From CBDBZL01 sp965213545 (lineage in GTDB: Bacteria > Pseudomonadota > Alphaproteobacteria > Sphingomonadales > Sphingomonadaceae): a stretch of DNA of 64,000 nucleotides. The notes below the pieces were generated by a model. The model was not told the origin of the DNA and did not search any database. It saw only the letters and a program-made list of their open reading frames with translations. Positions within the stretch are counted from its first letter, which is position 1, and every line of letters starts with the position of its first letter. The stretch covers positions 372,001 to 436,000 of the forward strand of contig CBDBZL010000001.1 in the NCBI GenBank assembly GCA_965213545.1, read 5' to 3'. Position numbers and translations under genes: made by a program. Below are positions 15,154 through 24,315 of the stretch, piece by piece.

Positions 15154-17352
15154 CTAGCGATACGGCGGACCGTCGGCTCGCTCGCTGCGCCACCAGCCAT
15201 GTGCGCCTTGGCTGTCGGCGACGGTCTGGTAGCGCGACTTCGCCAGGTTGATCGCCAGCCCGCCGGTCTCGCGCAGCATGCGGCGGTCCGCCTTGAGCCA
15301 GCGCGGCTCGCAGGTGCGCGGCAGGCCCCGGTCCGAGACCACGATATCGGCCGCCGCGCACGCCTCTTCGAGCACGTCGTAAGGCACATATTCGTTCGAG
15401 CGGCTCATCAGCACGTTCCAGTCGCGCCCGCCGCGCCGGAGCGTCATCGAGCAGAAATCGGCGCTGCAGCGCGCGCCCGGCCAGTCGGCCAGCGCCATCG
15501 GCTCGGTTGAAATCCCGGCCAGCTCGGTAAGATTGTCGCGGGTGAAGTCCGAGCGCGAGACACGCAGCACCAACAGCCGCTCGCCCTCACCGGTGATCGC
15601 CACATGCCGCCCGTCGCCTGAAATCAGCAGGTCGGGCACCGGGGTCGCCAGCAGCATGATCGTGGCCACCCCGACGGGGACGAAGCCCAGCAGCCGTTCG
15701 CGCCCGCGCCACAGCGCCAGCCACAGCCCGCCCGCCACGAATAGCGCGAAGGTGACATCGCTCATCTGCGGCATCAGCCGGACCGCGCCCGGCTGGCCGG
15801 CGGTGAAGTGGGCGATCCACAGCATCAGATCGAGGCTCTTGCCCGCCAGCCACCACACCGGCGCACCCAGGCCCAGCAGATCCAGCAACAGCGCCAGGGC
15901 TATCGCCGGCATGGTGACGAAGGTGGTCAGCGGAATGGCCACCACATTGGCAAGCGCGCCGTAGAGCCCCGAGCGGTGGAAATGGAACAGCACGATGGGC
16001 GTGAGCGAAATCTCGATGACAATGCCGGTCGCCAGCAGCATGACCATCGAGCGCCACACGCGCATCCACCATGCTTCCTCGCGCGAGCGCAGATAGGCGC
16101 GCACCGGGCTCGAGCCGCTCAGCGCGACGATGGCGATCACCGCGGCAAAGCTCATCTGGAAGCTGGGGCCGATGAGCGATTCGGGCCACAGCAACAGCAC
16201 CGCGAAGGCGGCCACCGCGACCATTCGCAGCGACAGCGGCTCGCGTCCAAGCGCCAGCGCGATCAGCACCAGCATTGCGCCAAGGCAACTGCGCACCGTG
16301 GGCACCTCGGCGCCGGTGAGCAGGGTATAGCCGATGCCGGCAAGCGCGGCGATCGCGGCGGCGACCACGGGCAGCCGCGCATTGAGAGCGAGCCAGGGCC
16401 ACAATGCGAGCAGGCGGATGGCGATGAGATAGGCCGCGGCGACCAACGCGCTGACATGCAGCCCGCTGATCGAGAGCAGGTGATAGAGCCCCGAATTTCG
16501 CATCGCCTCGTCGTCGGCAACGGCGATGGCGCCGCGATCGCCGCTGGCATAGGCGGCCGCGATGGTGCCCGCCGATCCGCCGAGCTGCGAGCGGACATGG
16601 GTGGACAACGAGCGCTGGAGCGATGCCAGCAGCGAGCCGTCGCCGCGCGCCACGTCCACCAGTTCCACCTCGCCCTGGACGCTCCCGGTGGCGGCATAGC
16701 CCTGGAAGTAGGCGGCGCGGGCAAAGTCGTATGATCCCGGAAGCATCGGCGGTGCGGGCGGCATGAGGCGGGCAGTGAGACGCAACACCGCGCCCTCGGT
16801 CATTTCGGCGCGGTCCTGCTCGAGCGGCAGGTTGACGCGCACCTTGATCGGCTCGGCGGTGTCGGGGTGACGCGTCGCCAGGACCAGCCGAACGCGGTCC
16901 TCGGCCGGCTGGTCGATGCGCTCGAGGATGCGGCCGGTCAGTTCCGCCGACATCGGTCGCTCGATCGCGGGCGCGCCGACCATTTCGGAGCGCAGCCAGA
17001 TCGCCGCCACTCCGGCCGCCGCCAGCAGGCCGATCACCACCGCCGCGGTGGTCAGCCTAGCGCGCGCCGCCTCGCCCTTCCACAGGGCCAGCGCGCCCAG
17101 CGCCAAAACCGCGCAGAACGCCATCATGGCGATCCATTCCGCCGGCCCGTCGAGCGCGAACCAGCAGGTGATGCCGCCGCCAAAGGCGATCGTCAGCCAC
17201 GGCCCGCGATCGAACCCCGCGCGGCCCAGAAAGGCCTCCATGCCATCGGCCATGCTGGACAAGCGCGAGCGCATTCGCCATTGCGGACGCTGCGCTGCAG
17301 CATCGCCCCCATAGGCGCCCGGGGGCATCTCGGGCTCGAGGCGCGTTGCCAT
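15154..17352 (-). CDS. comEC: ComEC/Rec2 family DNA-uptake channel protein
   Basis: A 732-residue multi-helix membrane protein with an N-terminal DUF4131-like region (about residues 30-200, containing an OB-like part) and the Competence domain (about 215-500, with HLLSISGLHVSALVAAAYLI). In natural transformation ComEC carries one DNA strand across the inner membrane. The C-terminal 200 residues form a soluble domain without the HxHxDH metal-binding motif of full-length ComEC, so the beta-lactamase-like domain is absent or degenerate. ATG at 17350-17352 leaves only 27 bp to the divergent gltX start; longer versions would overlap gltX. Confidence 0.9.
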   Translation of the reverse strand: MATRLEPEMPPGAYGGDAAAQRPQWRMRSRLSSMADGMEAFLGRAGFDRGPWLTIAFGGGITCWFALDGPAEWIAMMAFCAVLALGALALWKGEAARARLTTAAVVIGLLAAAGVAAIWLRSEMVGAPAIERPMSAELTGRILERIDQPAEDRVRLVLATRHPDTAEPIKVRVNLPLEQDRAEMTEGAVLRLTARLMPPAPPMLPGSYDFARAAYFQGYAATGSVQGEVELVDVARGDGSLLASLQRSLSTHVRSQLGGSAGTIAAAYASGDRGAIAVADDEAMRNSGLYHLLSISGLHVSALVAAAYLIAIRLLALWPWLALNARLPVVAAAIAALAGIGYTLLTGAEVPTVRSCLGAMLVLIALALGREPLSLRMVAVAAFAVLLLWPESLIGPSFQMSFAAVIAIVALSGSSPVRAYLRSREEAWWMRVWRSMVMLLATGIVIEISLTPIVLFHFHRSGLYGALANVVAIPLTTFVTMPAIALALLLDLLGLGAPVWWLAGKSLDLMLWIAHFTAGQPGAVRLMPQMSDVTFALFVAGGLWLALWRGRERLLGFVPVGVATIMLLATPVPDLLISGDGRHVAITGEGERLLVLRVSRSDFTRDNLTELAGISTEPMALADWPGARCSADFCSMTLRRGGRDWNVLMSRSNEYVPYDVLEEACAAADIVVSDRGLPRTCEPRWLKADRRMLRETGGLAINLAKSRYQTVADSQGAHGWWRSERADGPPYR

Positions 17353-17379
17353 AACGGGACAGAACAGGACATCAAACGG

Positions 17380-18873
17380 GTGGTGAAGGCAAGCGAAAGC
17401 GACACGCGAGCAGCGCCGGGCCGCCCCGTCGTGACGCGGTTCGCGCCTTCGCCCACGGGTTTCCTGCATATCGGCAACGCGCGCACCGGCCTGTTCAGCT
17501 GGCTCTATGCGCGCCACCATGCCGGCCGCGCTCTCTTGAGGATCGAGGATACCGACAGCGCCCGCTCGACCGAGCCGGCGATCGCCGCCATCCTCGACGG
17601 GCTGGCATGGCTGGGTCTCGATTTCGACGGCGAGGTTGTCTACCAGTCGCAGCGCGCCGCGCGTCATGCCGAGGTGGCGCACAAGCTTTTGGCAGCGGGA
17701 CGGGCCTATAAGTGCTTCGCCACGCCTGAGGAACTGGCCCAGATGCGCGACGAGCAGCGCGCCGCCCGCCAGCCGCTGCGCTACGATGGGCGCTGGCGCG
17801 AGGCCGATCCCGCCGACGCGCCTGCCGATGCCCCTTTCACCATCCGCATCCGCGCGCCCGACCGGGGCGAGACGGTGATCGAGGATGCGGTCCAGGGCCG
17901 CGTCACCGTCGCCAATGGCGAGCTCGATGATTTCATCCTGCTGCGCGCAGACGGCTCACCCACCTACATGCTGGCGGTGGTGGTGGACGACGCGGACATG
18001 GGCGTCACCCACGTCATCCGCGGCGATGATCACTTCAACAACGCCTTCCGCCAGCTGGCAGTGATCCGCGCCATGAACGGTTTCGCAGATGGGCAGGGGC
18101 TGGAAGAGGGTTGGGACGAGCCGGTCTATGCGCATGTCCCGCTGATCCACGGGGCCGACGGCGCCAAGCTGTCCAAGCGGCACGGCGCACTGGGGGTGGA
18201 TGCCTATCGCGACGAGCTCGGCATTCTTCCCGAGGCGCTGTTCAATTACCTGCTGCGGCTGGGCTGGAGCCATGGCGACCGCGAGGAGATTACCCGGGAC
18301 GAGGCAATCGCGCTGTTCGACCTTGCCGGTGTGGGCAAGAGCCCGTCGCGCTTCGACTTGAAGAAGCTTCTCCATTTGAACGGCCACTATATCCGCCAGG
18401 CGGATGACCGGCGGCTGGCCGAGCTGGTCGCGCCGCGCATCGGTCCGCAGGCGGACAGCGCGCTGCTGGCGGAGGCCATGCCCGTGCTCAAGCCGCGCGC
18501 GCGCGATCTGGGCGAGCTTGCCGAAGGGGCCGCGTTCCTGTTCGAGACGCGCCCGCTGGCGCTGACCGAACCCGCCCGCGCGCTGCTCGATGACGAGGGG
18601 CGCGAGCGTCTGGGCCGGGTCGCCGAGCGGCTGGAAGAACAGCGCGACTGGAGTCTCGAGCCGCTCGAGGCCGGTCTCAAGGCGCTGGCCGACGAACTCG
18701 GCCTGAGCCTGGGCAAGCTCGCGCAGCCGCTGCGCGCTGCGCTGACCGGTCGCACCACCAGCCCGGGCATCTTCGACGTGCTCGTGCTTCTGGGCCGCGA
18801 CGAGAGCCTGACGCGGATCAACGACCAAATAATGCGGGCCGATCAGCCCGTCGCGCAAGTCCAGCGCACCTGA
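17380..18873 (+). CDS. gltX: glutamyl-tRNA synthetase
   Basis: A 497-residue class-I aminoacyl-tRNA synthetase charging tRNA-Glu (and possibly tRNA-Gln, since many alphaproteobacteria rely on GatCAB). The ATP-binding motif is FAPSPTGFLHIGN, with HIGN at residues 30-33; KLSKRHG is near residue 264. The start is a GTG at 17380, or the next codon GTG at 17383; AGGAC at 17366-17370 is the likely ribosome site. The intergenic gap to divergent comEC is only 27 bp, so promoter elements must extend into comEC. gltA follows 17 bp downstream. Confidence 0.95.
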   Translation: MVKASESDTRAAPGRPVVTRFAPSPTGFLHIGNARTGLFSWLYARHHAGRALLRIEDTDSARSTEPAIAAILDGLAWLGLDFDGEVVYQSQRAARHAEVAHKLLAAGRAYKCFATPEELAQMRDEQRAARQPLRYDGRWREADPADAPADAPFTIRIRAPDRGETVIEDAVQGRVTVANGELDDFILLRADGSPTYMLAVVVDDADMGVTHVIRGDDHFNNAFRQLAVIRAMNGFADGQGLEEGWDEPVYAHVPLIHGADGAKLSKRHGALGVDAYRDELGILPEALFNYLLRLGWSHGDREEITRDEAIALFDLAGVGKSPSRFDLKKLLHLNGHYIRQADDRRLAELVAPRIGPQADSALLAEAMPVLKPRARDLGELAEGAAFLFETRPLALTEPARALLDDEGRERLGRVAERLEEQRDWSLEPLEAGLKALADELGLSLGKLAQPLRAALTGRTTSPGIFDVLVLLGRDESLTRINDQIMRADQPVAQVQRT

Positions 18874-18890
18874 ACGAAGGAGACGAAACC

Positions 18891-20177
18891 TTGGTGGACA
18901 ATCAAGCGCAGCTGACGATCGGTGGCGAGACCGCCGACTACCCGGTGCTCGAGGGAACCTGCGGCCCTGATGTGGTCGATATCCGCAAGCTTTACGAATC
19001 GACGGGCAAGTTCACCTTCGATCCGGGCTACAAGTCCACCGCCAGCTGCGAAAGCGCGCTCACCTTCATCGATGGCGAGGAAGGCGTGCTGCTGCACCGG
19101 GGTTACCCGATCGGCCAGCTGGCCGAGCATTCCAGCTTCATGGAGGTCTCGCACCTGCTGCTGAACGGCGAGCTGCCGTCCAAGGAGGAGCTCGACCACT
19201 TCACCTACACGATCACCCGCCACACGATGCTGCACGACCAGCTGCGCCAGTTCTACCAGGGGTTCCGGCGCGACGCGCACCCCATGGCGATCATGTGCGG
19301 CGTGGTCGGCGCGCTGTCGGCGTTCTATCACGATTCGACCGATATCTCCGATCCCGAGCACCGGATGATCTCGAGCCACCGGCTGCTCGCCAAGATGCCC
19401 ACCATTGCCGCCTGGGCATTCAAATACGCGATCGGCCAACCCTTCATGCAGCCGCTCAACTCGTTGAGCTACACGGGCAATTTCCTGCGCATGACCTTCG
19501 GCGTTCCGGCCGAGGAATATGAGGTGGTGCCAGCCGTGGAGAAGGCGCTCGACCGCATTTTCATCCTGCATGCCGATCACGAGCAGAACGCGTCCACCTC
19601 CACCGTCCGGTTGGCGGGCTCGTCGGGGGCCAATCCGTTCGCCTGCATCGCCGCGGGCATCGCCTGCCTGTGGGGACCGGCGCATGGCGGGGCCAATGAG
19701 GCCGCGCTCAACATGCTGCGCGAGATCGGCACGCCCGAGCGCATCGGCCATTACATCGAGCGCGCCAAGGACAAGAACGACCCGTTCCGGCTGATGGGTT
19801 TCGGACACCGGGTCTACAAGAACTACGACCCGCGCGCCGCGGTGATGCAGAAGACCGTGCGCGAGGTGTTCGATGCGCTGGGGGTCAAGGATCCGGTCTT
19901 CGAGACCGCGCTGGCGCTGGAGGAGATGGCGCTGAACGATGATTACTTCGTCGAGAAGAAGCTCTTTCCCAACGTGGACTTCTATTCGGGCGTAATCCTC
20001 TCGGCGATCGGCTTTCCGACCACTATGTTCACCGCGCTGTTCGCGCTGGCCCGCACGGTGGGCTGGGTGGCGCAGTGGAACGAGATGATCTCCGACCCCG
20101 GCCAGGTGATCGGCCGCCCGCGCCAGCTCTATACCGGACCCACCGCACGCGATTACGTGCCCATCGACCAGCGCTGA
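18891..20177 (+). CDS. gltA: citrate synthase
   Basis: A 428-residue type-II (hexameric) citrate synthase, entry enzyme of the TCA cycle. The catalytic residues are visible in GPAHGGANEAAL (His), GFGHRVYKNYDPRA (His) and PNVDFYSGVIL (Asp). The start is TTG at 18891, eight bases after AAGGAG at 18877-18882, giving MVDNQAQLTIGG; GTG at 18894 is possible but has longer spacing. Its position directly after gltX suggests cotranscription. Confidence 0.96.
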   Translation: MVDNQAQLTIGGETADYPVLEGTCGPDVVDIRKLYESTGKFTFDPGYKSTASCESALTFIDGEEGVLLHRGYPIGQLAEHSSFMEVSHLLLNGELPSKEELDHFTYTITRHTMLHDQLRQFYQGFRRDAHPMAIMCGVVGALSAFYHDSTDISDPEHRMISSHRLLAKMPTIAAWAFKYAIGQPFMQPLNSLSYTGNFLRMTFGVPAEEYEVVPAVEKALDRIFILHADHEQNASTSTVRLAGSSGANPFACIAAGIACLWGPAHGGANEAALNMLREIGTPERIGHYIERAKDKNDPFRLMGFGHRVYKNYDPRAAVMQKTVREVFDALGVKDPVFETALALEEMALNDDYFVEKKLFPNVDFYSGVILSAIGFPTTMFTALFALARTVGWVAQWNEMISDPGQVIGRPRQLYTGPTARDYVPIDQR

Positions 20178-20265
20178 GCAGCCGGGCGCGAGGCTGGCCG
20201 GGCGCGCGGCGAGCGTATCAGGCGGACAACCCGTGGGCGGGCGTGCTCGTCGCCAGCTTGCAGGT

Positions 20266-21441
20266 CTAGCGCTGCTGCCTTGGGTAGAGCGCGAGGCCAA
20301 GGGCGACCACCGCCCAGAGCATCAGCGCCGGCTCGAACACCCCCGCCAGCGCGGCGATGGCGAGAACCAGCGCGCCCGCCGCGCGGTCACTCGCCAGCCT
20401 GCGCCAGCGCCCGCCCCCGCCCATGCCGGTCAGCGCCACCAGCAGCACCACGGGCGGGAACAGGCGGCGAACCCACTCGCCGTCGAGCGCCAGCACGGTG
20501 CACAGCAAAAGCGCGCCATCGGGAAGCAGGTACGTCCAGCGATCGCCCCGGACCCGCTCGAACGGCATGCGGCGCAGCTCGGCCAGCATGGAAGCGAGAT
20601 GGAGCGGAACGAGCGCCAGCGCGAACAGCACCAGCCCGGTCGTGACCCAGCCGCGCCAGCTGATCAGCACGATCGCTGCCAGCAGCAGCAGCACTGCCGC
20701 AAGCCTCAGCAACGCAGGCGCGTGACGGCGTCCTGTCAGCGGGTTGGCGACATGCGGCAGGATCAACCCGGCCAGCCGCGCCGCGCTCCCCCGCCCGGGT
20801 GCGCGGCCGACTATCGCAGGCAGCCGCGCGTTTTCCAACGCCGACGCCTCGTCCGCATCGGTCAGCCACGCCCAGTCCCCGCGCGCCAGCAGCGCCGGGT
20901 CCAGCAGGTGCAGCGCCGCGCCCTCCTGCAGCGCGATCCTGAGCAATGCGCTGTGCGGATCGGCGTCCTCGGGCAATTGCTCGAGCCGGTCGACCAGAGT
21001 GCCGGGCATGACCAGCGCGCCGGCCCAGGTGTGCTGCCGGTCGATCCGCTCGAACCGGCGCGCCGCATCGTGATCGGCGGGAAAGGCGAGCACCGTCGAC
21101 CCCTTGCCCAGCTCGGCCAGCGCTTCGGGCGCGCCGGGTATGACTTCGGGCTGAAGCACCAGCAGCTCGTCGCGCCAATCGACCAACGGCACCAGCGCAT
21201 GTGCCGATGCGATGCTCGCATGCGCCAGTCCCGCGTCCGCCGCAGCCTCGCGCAACAGGCGTGCGTCCTCGGCAGCGCCGTCACCAAAGGCGATCATCCG
21301 CACGGCGCCCGCCGCCCGCGCGAAGTCGAACTGGCGCAGCACCAGCGAGCGCCCGCCGACCTGCGGCGCGGGCGCGGCCCCGCGCTCTCCCGTGGCGATC
21401 AGCGCAACGCGCGGCGCTCCCGCTGGCCAGGTCACTCCCAT
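20266..21441 (-). CDS. uncharacterised membrane protein with a nucleotidyltransferase-like N-terminus
   Basis: A 391-residue protein of unknown function. The N-terminal 210 residues are soluble and alternate alpha/beta; an N-terminal LVLRQFDFARAAG pattern, an FPADHDAARRFERIDR stretch and EDADPHSALLRIALQEGA recall nucleotidyltransferase-like (NTP_transferase) domains, but no catalytic signature is certain. The C-terminal part has about six hydrophobic segments (roughly residues 240-390), so it is probably an inner-membrane protein facing the cytosol. ATG at 21439-21441 is chosen; an alternative start lies 12 codons upstream. It is convergent with gltA and divergent from the coiled-coil gene. 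Confidence 0.7.
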   Translation of the reverse strand: MGVTWPAGAPRVALIATGERGAAPAPQVGGRSLVLRQFDFARAAGAVRMIAFGDGAAEDARLLREAAADAGLAHASIASAHALVPLVDWRDELLVLQPEVIPGAPEALAELGKGSTVLAFPADHDAARRFERIDRQHTWAGALVMPGTLVDRLEQLPEDADPHSALLRIALQEGAALHLLDPALLARGDWAWLTDADEASALENARLPAIVGRAPGRGSAARLAGLILPHVANPLTGRRHAPALLRLAAVLLLLAAIVLISWRGWVTTGLVLFALALVPLHLASMLAELRRMPFERVRGDRWTYLLPDGALLLCTVLALDGEWVRRLFPPVVLLVALTGMGGGGRWRRLASDRAAGALVLAIAALAGVFEPALMLWAVVALGLALYPRQQR

Positions 21442-21612
21442 GCCGTCCCTGCTAGGATGGCCTGTCGCCCCTGCCAACCACCGGGTGCGCCACCATCCGG
21501 TTGCAAAGCCGCGCAGGGCAGGGTTTAACCCCCAGCACCAAGCTTTACGGGCAGGTTCGGTGCGGACCTTGGCGAAGCGGCAGCCGCGCGGACGGCACGG
21601 GGGGATGTGGCA

Positions 21613-24006
21613 ATGAGCGTGGACAAGCGACCAATCGAGCGACCGGCCCCGCGCGATCGCGCCCGGCCGTCTCCTTCGCGCAGCGCGCGCCGGCGTTCAC
21701 GCTCGCGCGAGCCGGCAAGCCGCAACGGTGTGCTTCCGCTGCTTGCCGCCATCGCCATTGCCGCCTGGACCATCGTCTTTGTCACCTCGGTCGGTGACGC
21801 GGGCGAGGAATGGTGGATGCTTGTCGCCATCTGGTCGATGCCGGTGCTGCTGGTGCTCGGCCTGTGGCTGCTGGCGCTGCGCTATATCGGCGGAGAGGGC
21901 GCGCGACTTGCCGAGATCGCCCGCGCCTTGTCGGACGGACCCGCCTCGCTCGACGATCGGCTGGCATCGATCAACCGCGAACTCGCCGCCACGCGCGACA
22001 TGTTCGCCGAGCACCCGCGCGAATGGGAGGCGTTCGGCAACCTGGGAAGCCTGGGGAGCGAGATGCCCGCGCTGGCCGCTTCGGCGGATAATATCGTCGC
22101 CCGGATCGACGAGGCAGGCGCGCGCGCCGGGACCAGGCTGGAAGAGGTGTCGCGCGGCTTCGAGCGATTGGCGCAGGCGGGCGATGCGTCGAGCGGCCGG
22201 TTGCAGACGCTGCTGGGCGACCTGACCGGCACGCTCGAGAAGCTCGAACGCTCCACCGCCGATCTCGACAAGACCGCCGAGGAGCGACTGGGACATCTGC
22301 GGCTGCAATCCGAGCGCTTCCGGGCCGAACTCGAGGCGCGCGAGGCGGATAACCTGTCCGCCATCCGGCGCCGTGCCGACGAGCTCGCCAAGGCGCTCAG
22401 CAAGGAGGATATCGCCATGCGCAACCGCGCGGGCCAGGCGGCGGACGAGCTGCAGACCCGGGTCAAGACGATCCGCGACGAGAGCCTGCGGCTGTCGGGC
22501 GAACTCGAGCGGATCCAGGCCGATGCGCTGCGTGGCTGGGACAAGGCGGTGGCGGGGATCGAGACGCGGATGAAGGAGACCGTGGGCAAGGTGGTCGAGG
22601 TGGACGAGGCGGCGATGGACAATGCGCGCGCGCGGCTGGAAGCGCTGCATGCCGAGGCCGAGCGGATCGACGAGGCGGCGGCCGGGCGACTGGCGGCCTT
22701 CGAGACGCAGATTGCCGAGAAGCGCGATGCGGCGAACCGCGATCAGGTCGCCGCGCTCGACGGGCTGGCGGGCGAGCTCGATGCGTTCGATGCGCAGCTG
22801 GATGAGCGCCGCCGCGCGCAACTGACGCGGCTGGAAGAGCTGGGGGAGCGCAGCCGCGACCTTGCCAAGGGCATGTCGGGGATCGACCGGCAATTGTCGC
22901 ACCATGTCGAGCAATGCGAGGCCGCTTCGGACGCGCTGGGCAGCTTCGCCGGCGATCTTTCCACCCGGCTCGCCGAAAGCCGCGACCATCTCGAGCATAG
23001 CGGCCAGGCGATGCGCGACATGACCGAGGCCAGCGAGCGCTTCTTCACGATGATCCGCCAGAGCGCCGAGGTCACCTCCGCTGCCATCCCCACCGCGCTC
23101 GACAATGCCGGCGACAAGCTCGCCGCGTTCGAGGACCAGGCGCGCTCGCTTGGCCAGACCATCGCCGCCACCGAAGCCAAGAGCGCGGCGCTGGTCGATC
23201 ATCTGAAGAAGGCGCAGACCGGCATTCCGGTATCGTCCGAGACGCTGGACGCGCTAGGCGCCAAGCTCGAGCGGCTGAGCGCGCAGACCGATACGCTGGC
23301 CGAGCGGACCAGGTCCGAGCTGGCCGGCGCGATGGCGGAGCTGGAAAGCAGCACGCAGGGTGTTGCGGCGCGGCTGCGCGAAGGACAGGAGCGCGCGCTG
23401 AGGGATTTTGCCACCGATTTCGGCGAGCGCAGCCTGGCGGCGATCGACCAGGGGCTGACCGAGAAAGCCAGGACCGCCATCACCGAGCTGGAACGCGCGG
23501 CCGAGCACAGCGCGGGAGCCGGACGGGCCACCATCGAGCAGCTGACCTCGCTGATTGGCGGGCTGGAAGAGAAGATCGGTCATTTGGAAACGCGGATCGC
23601 CAAGGGGCGCGAGGAAGTGGCTAAGGAGCCGACCAAGGATTTCTCGATCGAGATGACCAAGCTGATCGAGAAGATGAACTCCGCCTCGCTCGACATCACC
23701 AAGTTCTTCGCCGCCGACGTGCCCGATACTGCGTGGCAGGCCTATATGCGCGGCGATTACGGGGTCTTCACGCGCAAGGCGGTCAAGTTGATCCCCAGCC
23801 AGCAGGCCGAGCGGGTCTATCAGTTCTATCGCCAGGACGATGAGTTCAAGGGGCTGGTCAATCGCTACATCCACGATTTCGAATCGATGCTGCGCGTGGT
23901 GCTGGCAACGCGCAACGGTCATGCGCTGGCGGTGACTTTGCTATCTTCCGACATCGGCAAGCTGTATGTCGCGCTGGCCCAGGCGACCGAGCGGCTGCGC
24001 GAGTGA
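21613..24006 (+). CDS. large two-TM coiled-coil membrane protein, TipN-like layout
   Basis: A 797-residue protein. A basic Arg/Ser/Pro-rich cytosolic head (residues 1-38) is followed by two helices at about 39-60 and 67-89, then about 550 residues of alanine/glutamate/arginine-rich coiled coil. The last 120 residues are a distinct conserved-looking domain (DTAWQAYMRGDYGVFTRKAV ... DIGKLYVALAQATERLRE). This layout resembles the polarity factor TipN of Caulobacter (two N-terminal TMs and a long coiled coil); homology was not tested. ATG at 21613 is preferred to the GTG two codons upstream. Divergent from the preceding membrane protein. Confidence 0.75.
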   Translation: MSVDKRPIERPAPRDRARPSPSRSARRRSRSREPASRNGVLPLLAAIAIAAWTIVFVTSVGDAGEEWWMLVAIWSMPVLLVLGLWLLALRYIGGEGARLAEIARALSDGPASLDDRLASINRELAATRDMFAEHPREWEAFGNLGSLGSEMPALAASADNIVARIDEAGARAGTRLEEVSRGFERLAQAGDASSGRLQTLLGDLTGTLEKLERSTADLDKTAEERLGHLRLQSERFRAELEAREADNLSAIRRRADELAKALSKEDIAMRNRAGQAADELQTRVKTIRDESLRLSGELERIQADALRGWDKAVAGIETRMKETVGKVVEVDEAAMDNARARLEALHAEAERIDEAAAGRLAAFETQIAEKRDAANRDQVAALDGLAGELDAFDAQLDERRRAQLTRLEELGERSRDLAKGMSGIDRQLSHHVEQCEAASDALGSFAGDLSTRLAESRDHLEHSGQAMRDMTEASERFFTMIRQSAEVTSAAIPTALDNAGDKLAAFEDQARSLGQTIAATEAKSAALVDHLKKAQTGIPVSSETLDALGAKLERLSAQTDTLAERTRSELAGAMAELESSTQGVAARLREGQERALRDFATDFGERSLAAIDQGLTEKARTAITELERAAEHSAGAGRATIEQLTSLIGGLEEKIGHLETRIAKGREEVAKEPTKDFSIEMTKLIEKMNSASLDITKFFAADVPDTAWQAYMRGDYGVFTRKAVKLIPSQQAERVYQFYRQDDEFKGLVNRYIHDFESMLRVVLATRNGHALAVTLLSSDIGKLYVALAQATERLRE

Positions 24007-24033
24007 GGCGGTGGGTCGGTGTTAGGGCGCCGC

Positions 24034-24315
24034 TCAGTTCTCCCAGTTGGGCGGCTTGCCCAGCAGGTTGAGGTCATCCACGGTGATCCAGCCATTGAGG
24101 TAATTGGCGATATACAGCGCGCAGCAGACCGCCGCGAGCACGCTTGCGCGCAGGGCGAGCCGGCCGGGTCTGAAATCCACCGGCGCGCTGTCGGCCTGGC
24201 CGGGCACCTTCTCCACCCCCGCCTCGTCATGCGTGCGCACGCCGAACGGCAGCAGCACGAAGGCGCACATCACCCAGAACAGCGCGTAGATCGCCAGGAT
24301 GGAGGTCCACTTCAT
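24034..24315 (-). CDS. DUF1467 family membrane protein
   Basis: A 93-residue protein with two membrane helices (about residues 4-24 and 54-74) and the family signature WVMCAFVLLPFGVRTHDEAG between them. DUF1467 proteins are small alphaproteobacterial inner-membrane proteins of unknown function. The start ATG overlaps the rnj stop by 4 nt (ATGA), so it is the last gene of the nuo-birA-coaX-rnj unit. It converges with the coiled-coil gene 27 bp away. Confidence 0.88.
   Translation of the reverse strand: MKWTSILAIYALFWVMCAFVLLPFGVRTHDEAGVEKVPGQADSAPVDFRPGRLALRASVLAAVCCALYIANYLNGWITVDDLNLLGKPPNWEN

Noticed and set aside
16867..17379. Long N-terminal extension of gltX
   Set aside because: It runs antisense through comEC and has no similarity to GltX; the GTG at 17380 gives the normal enzyme.
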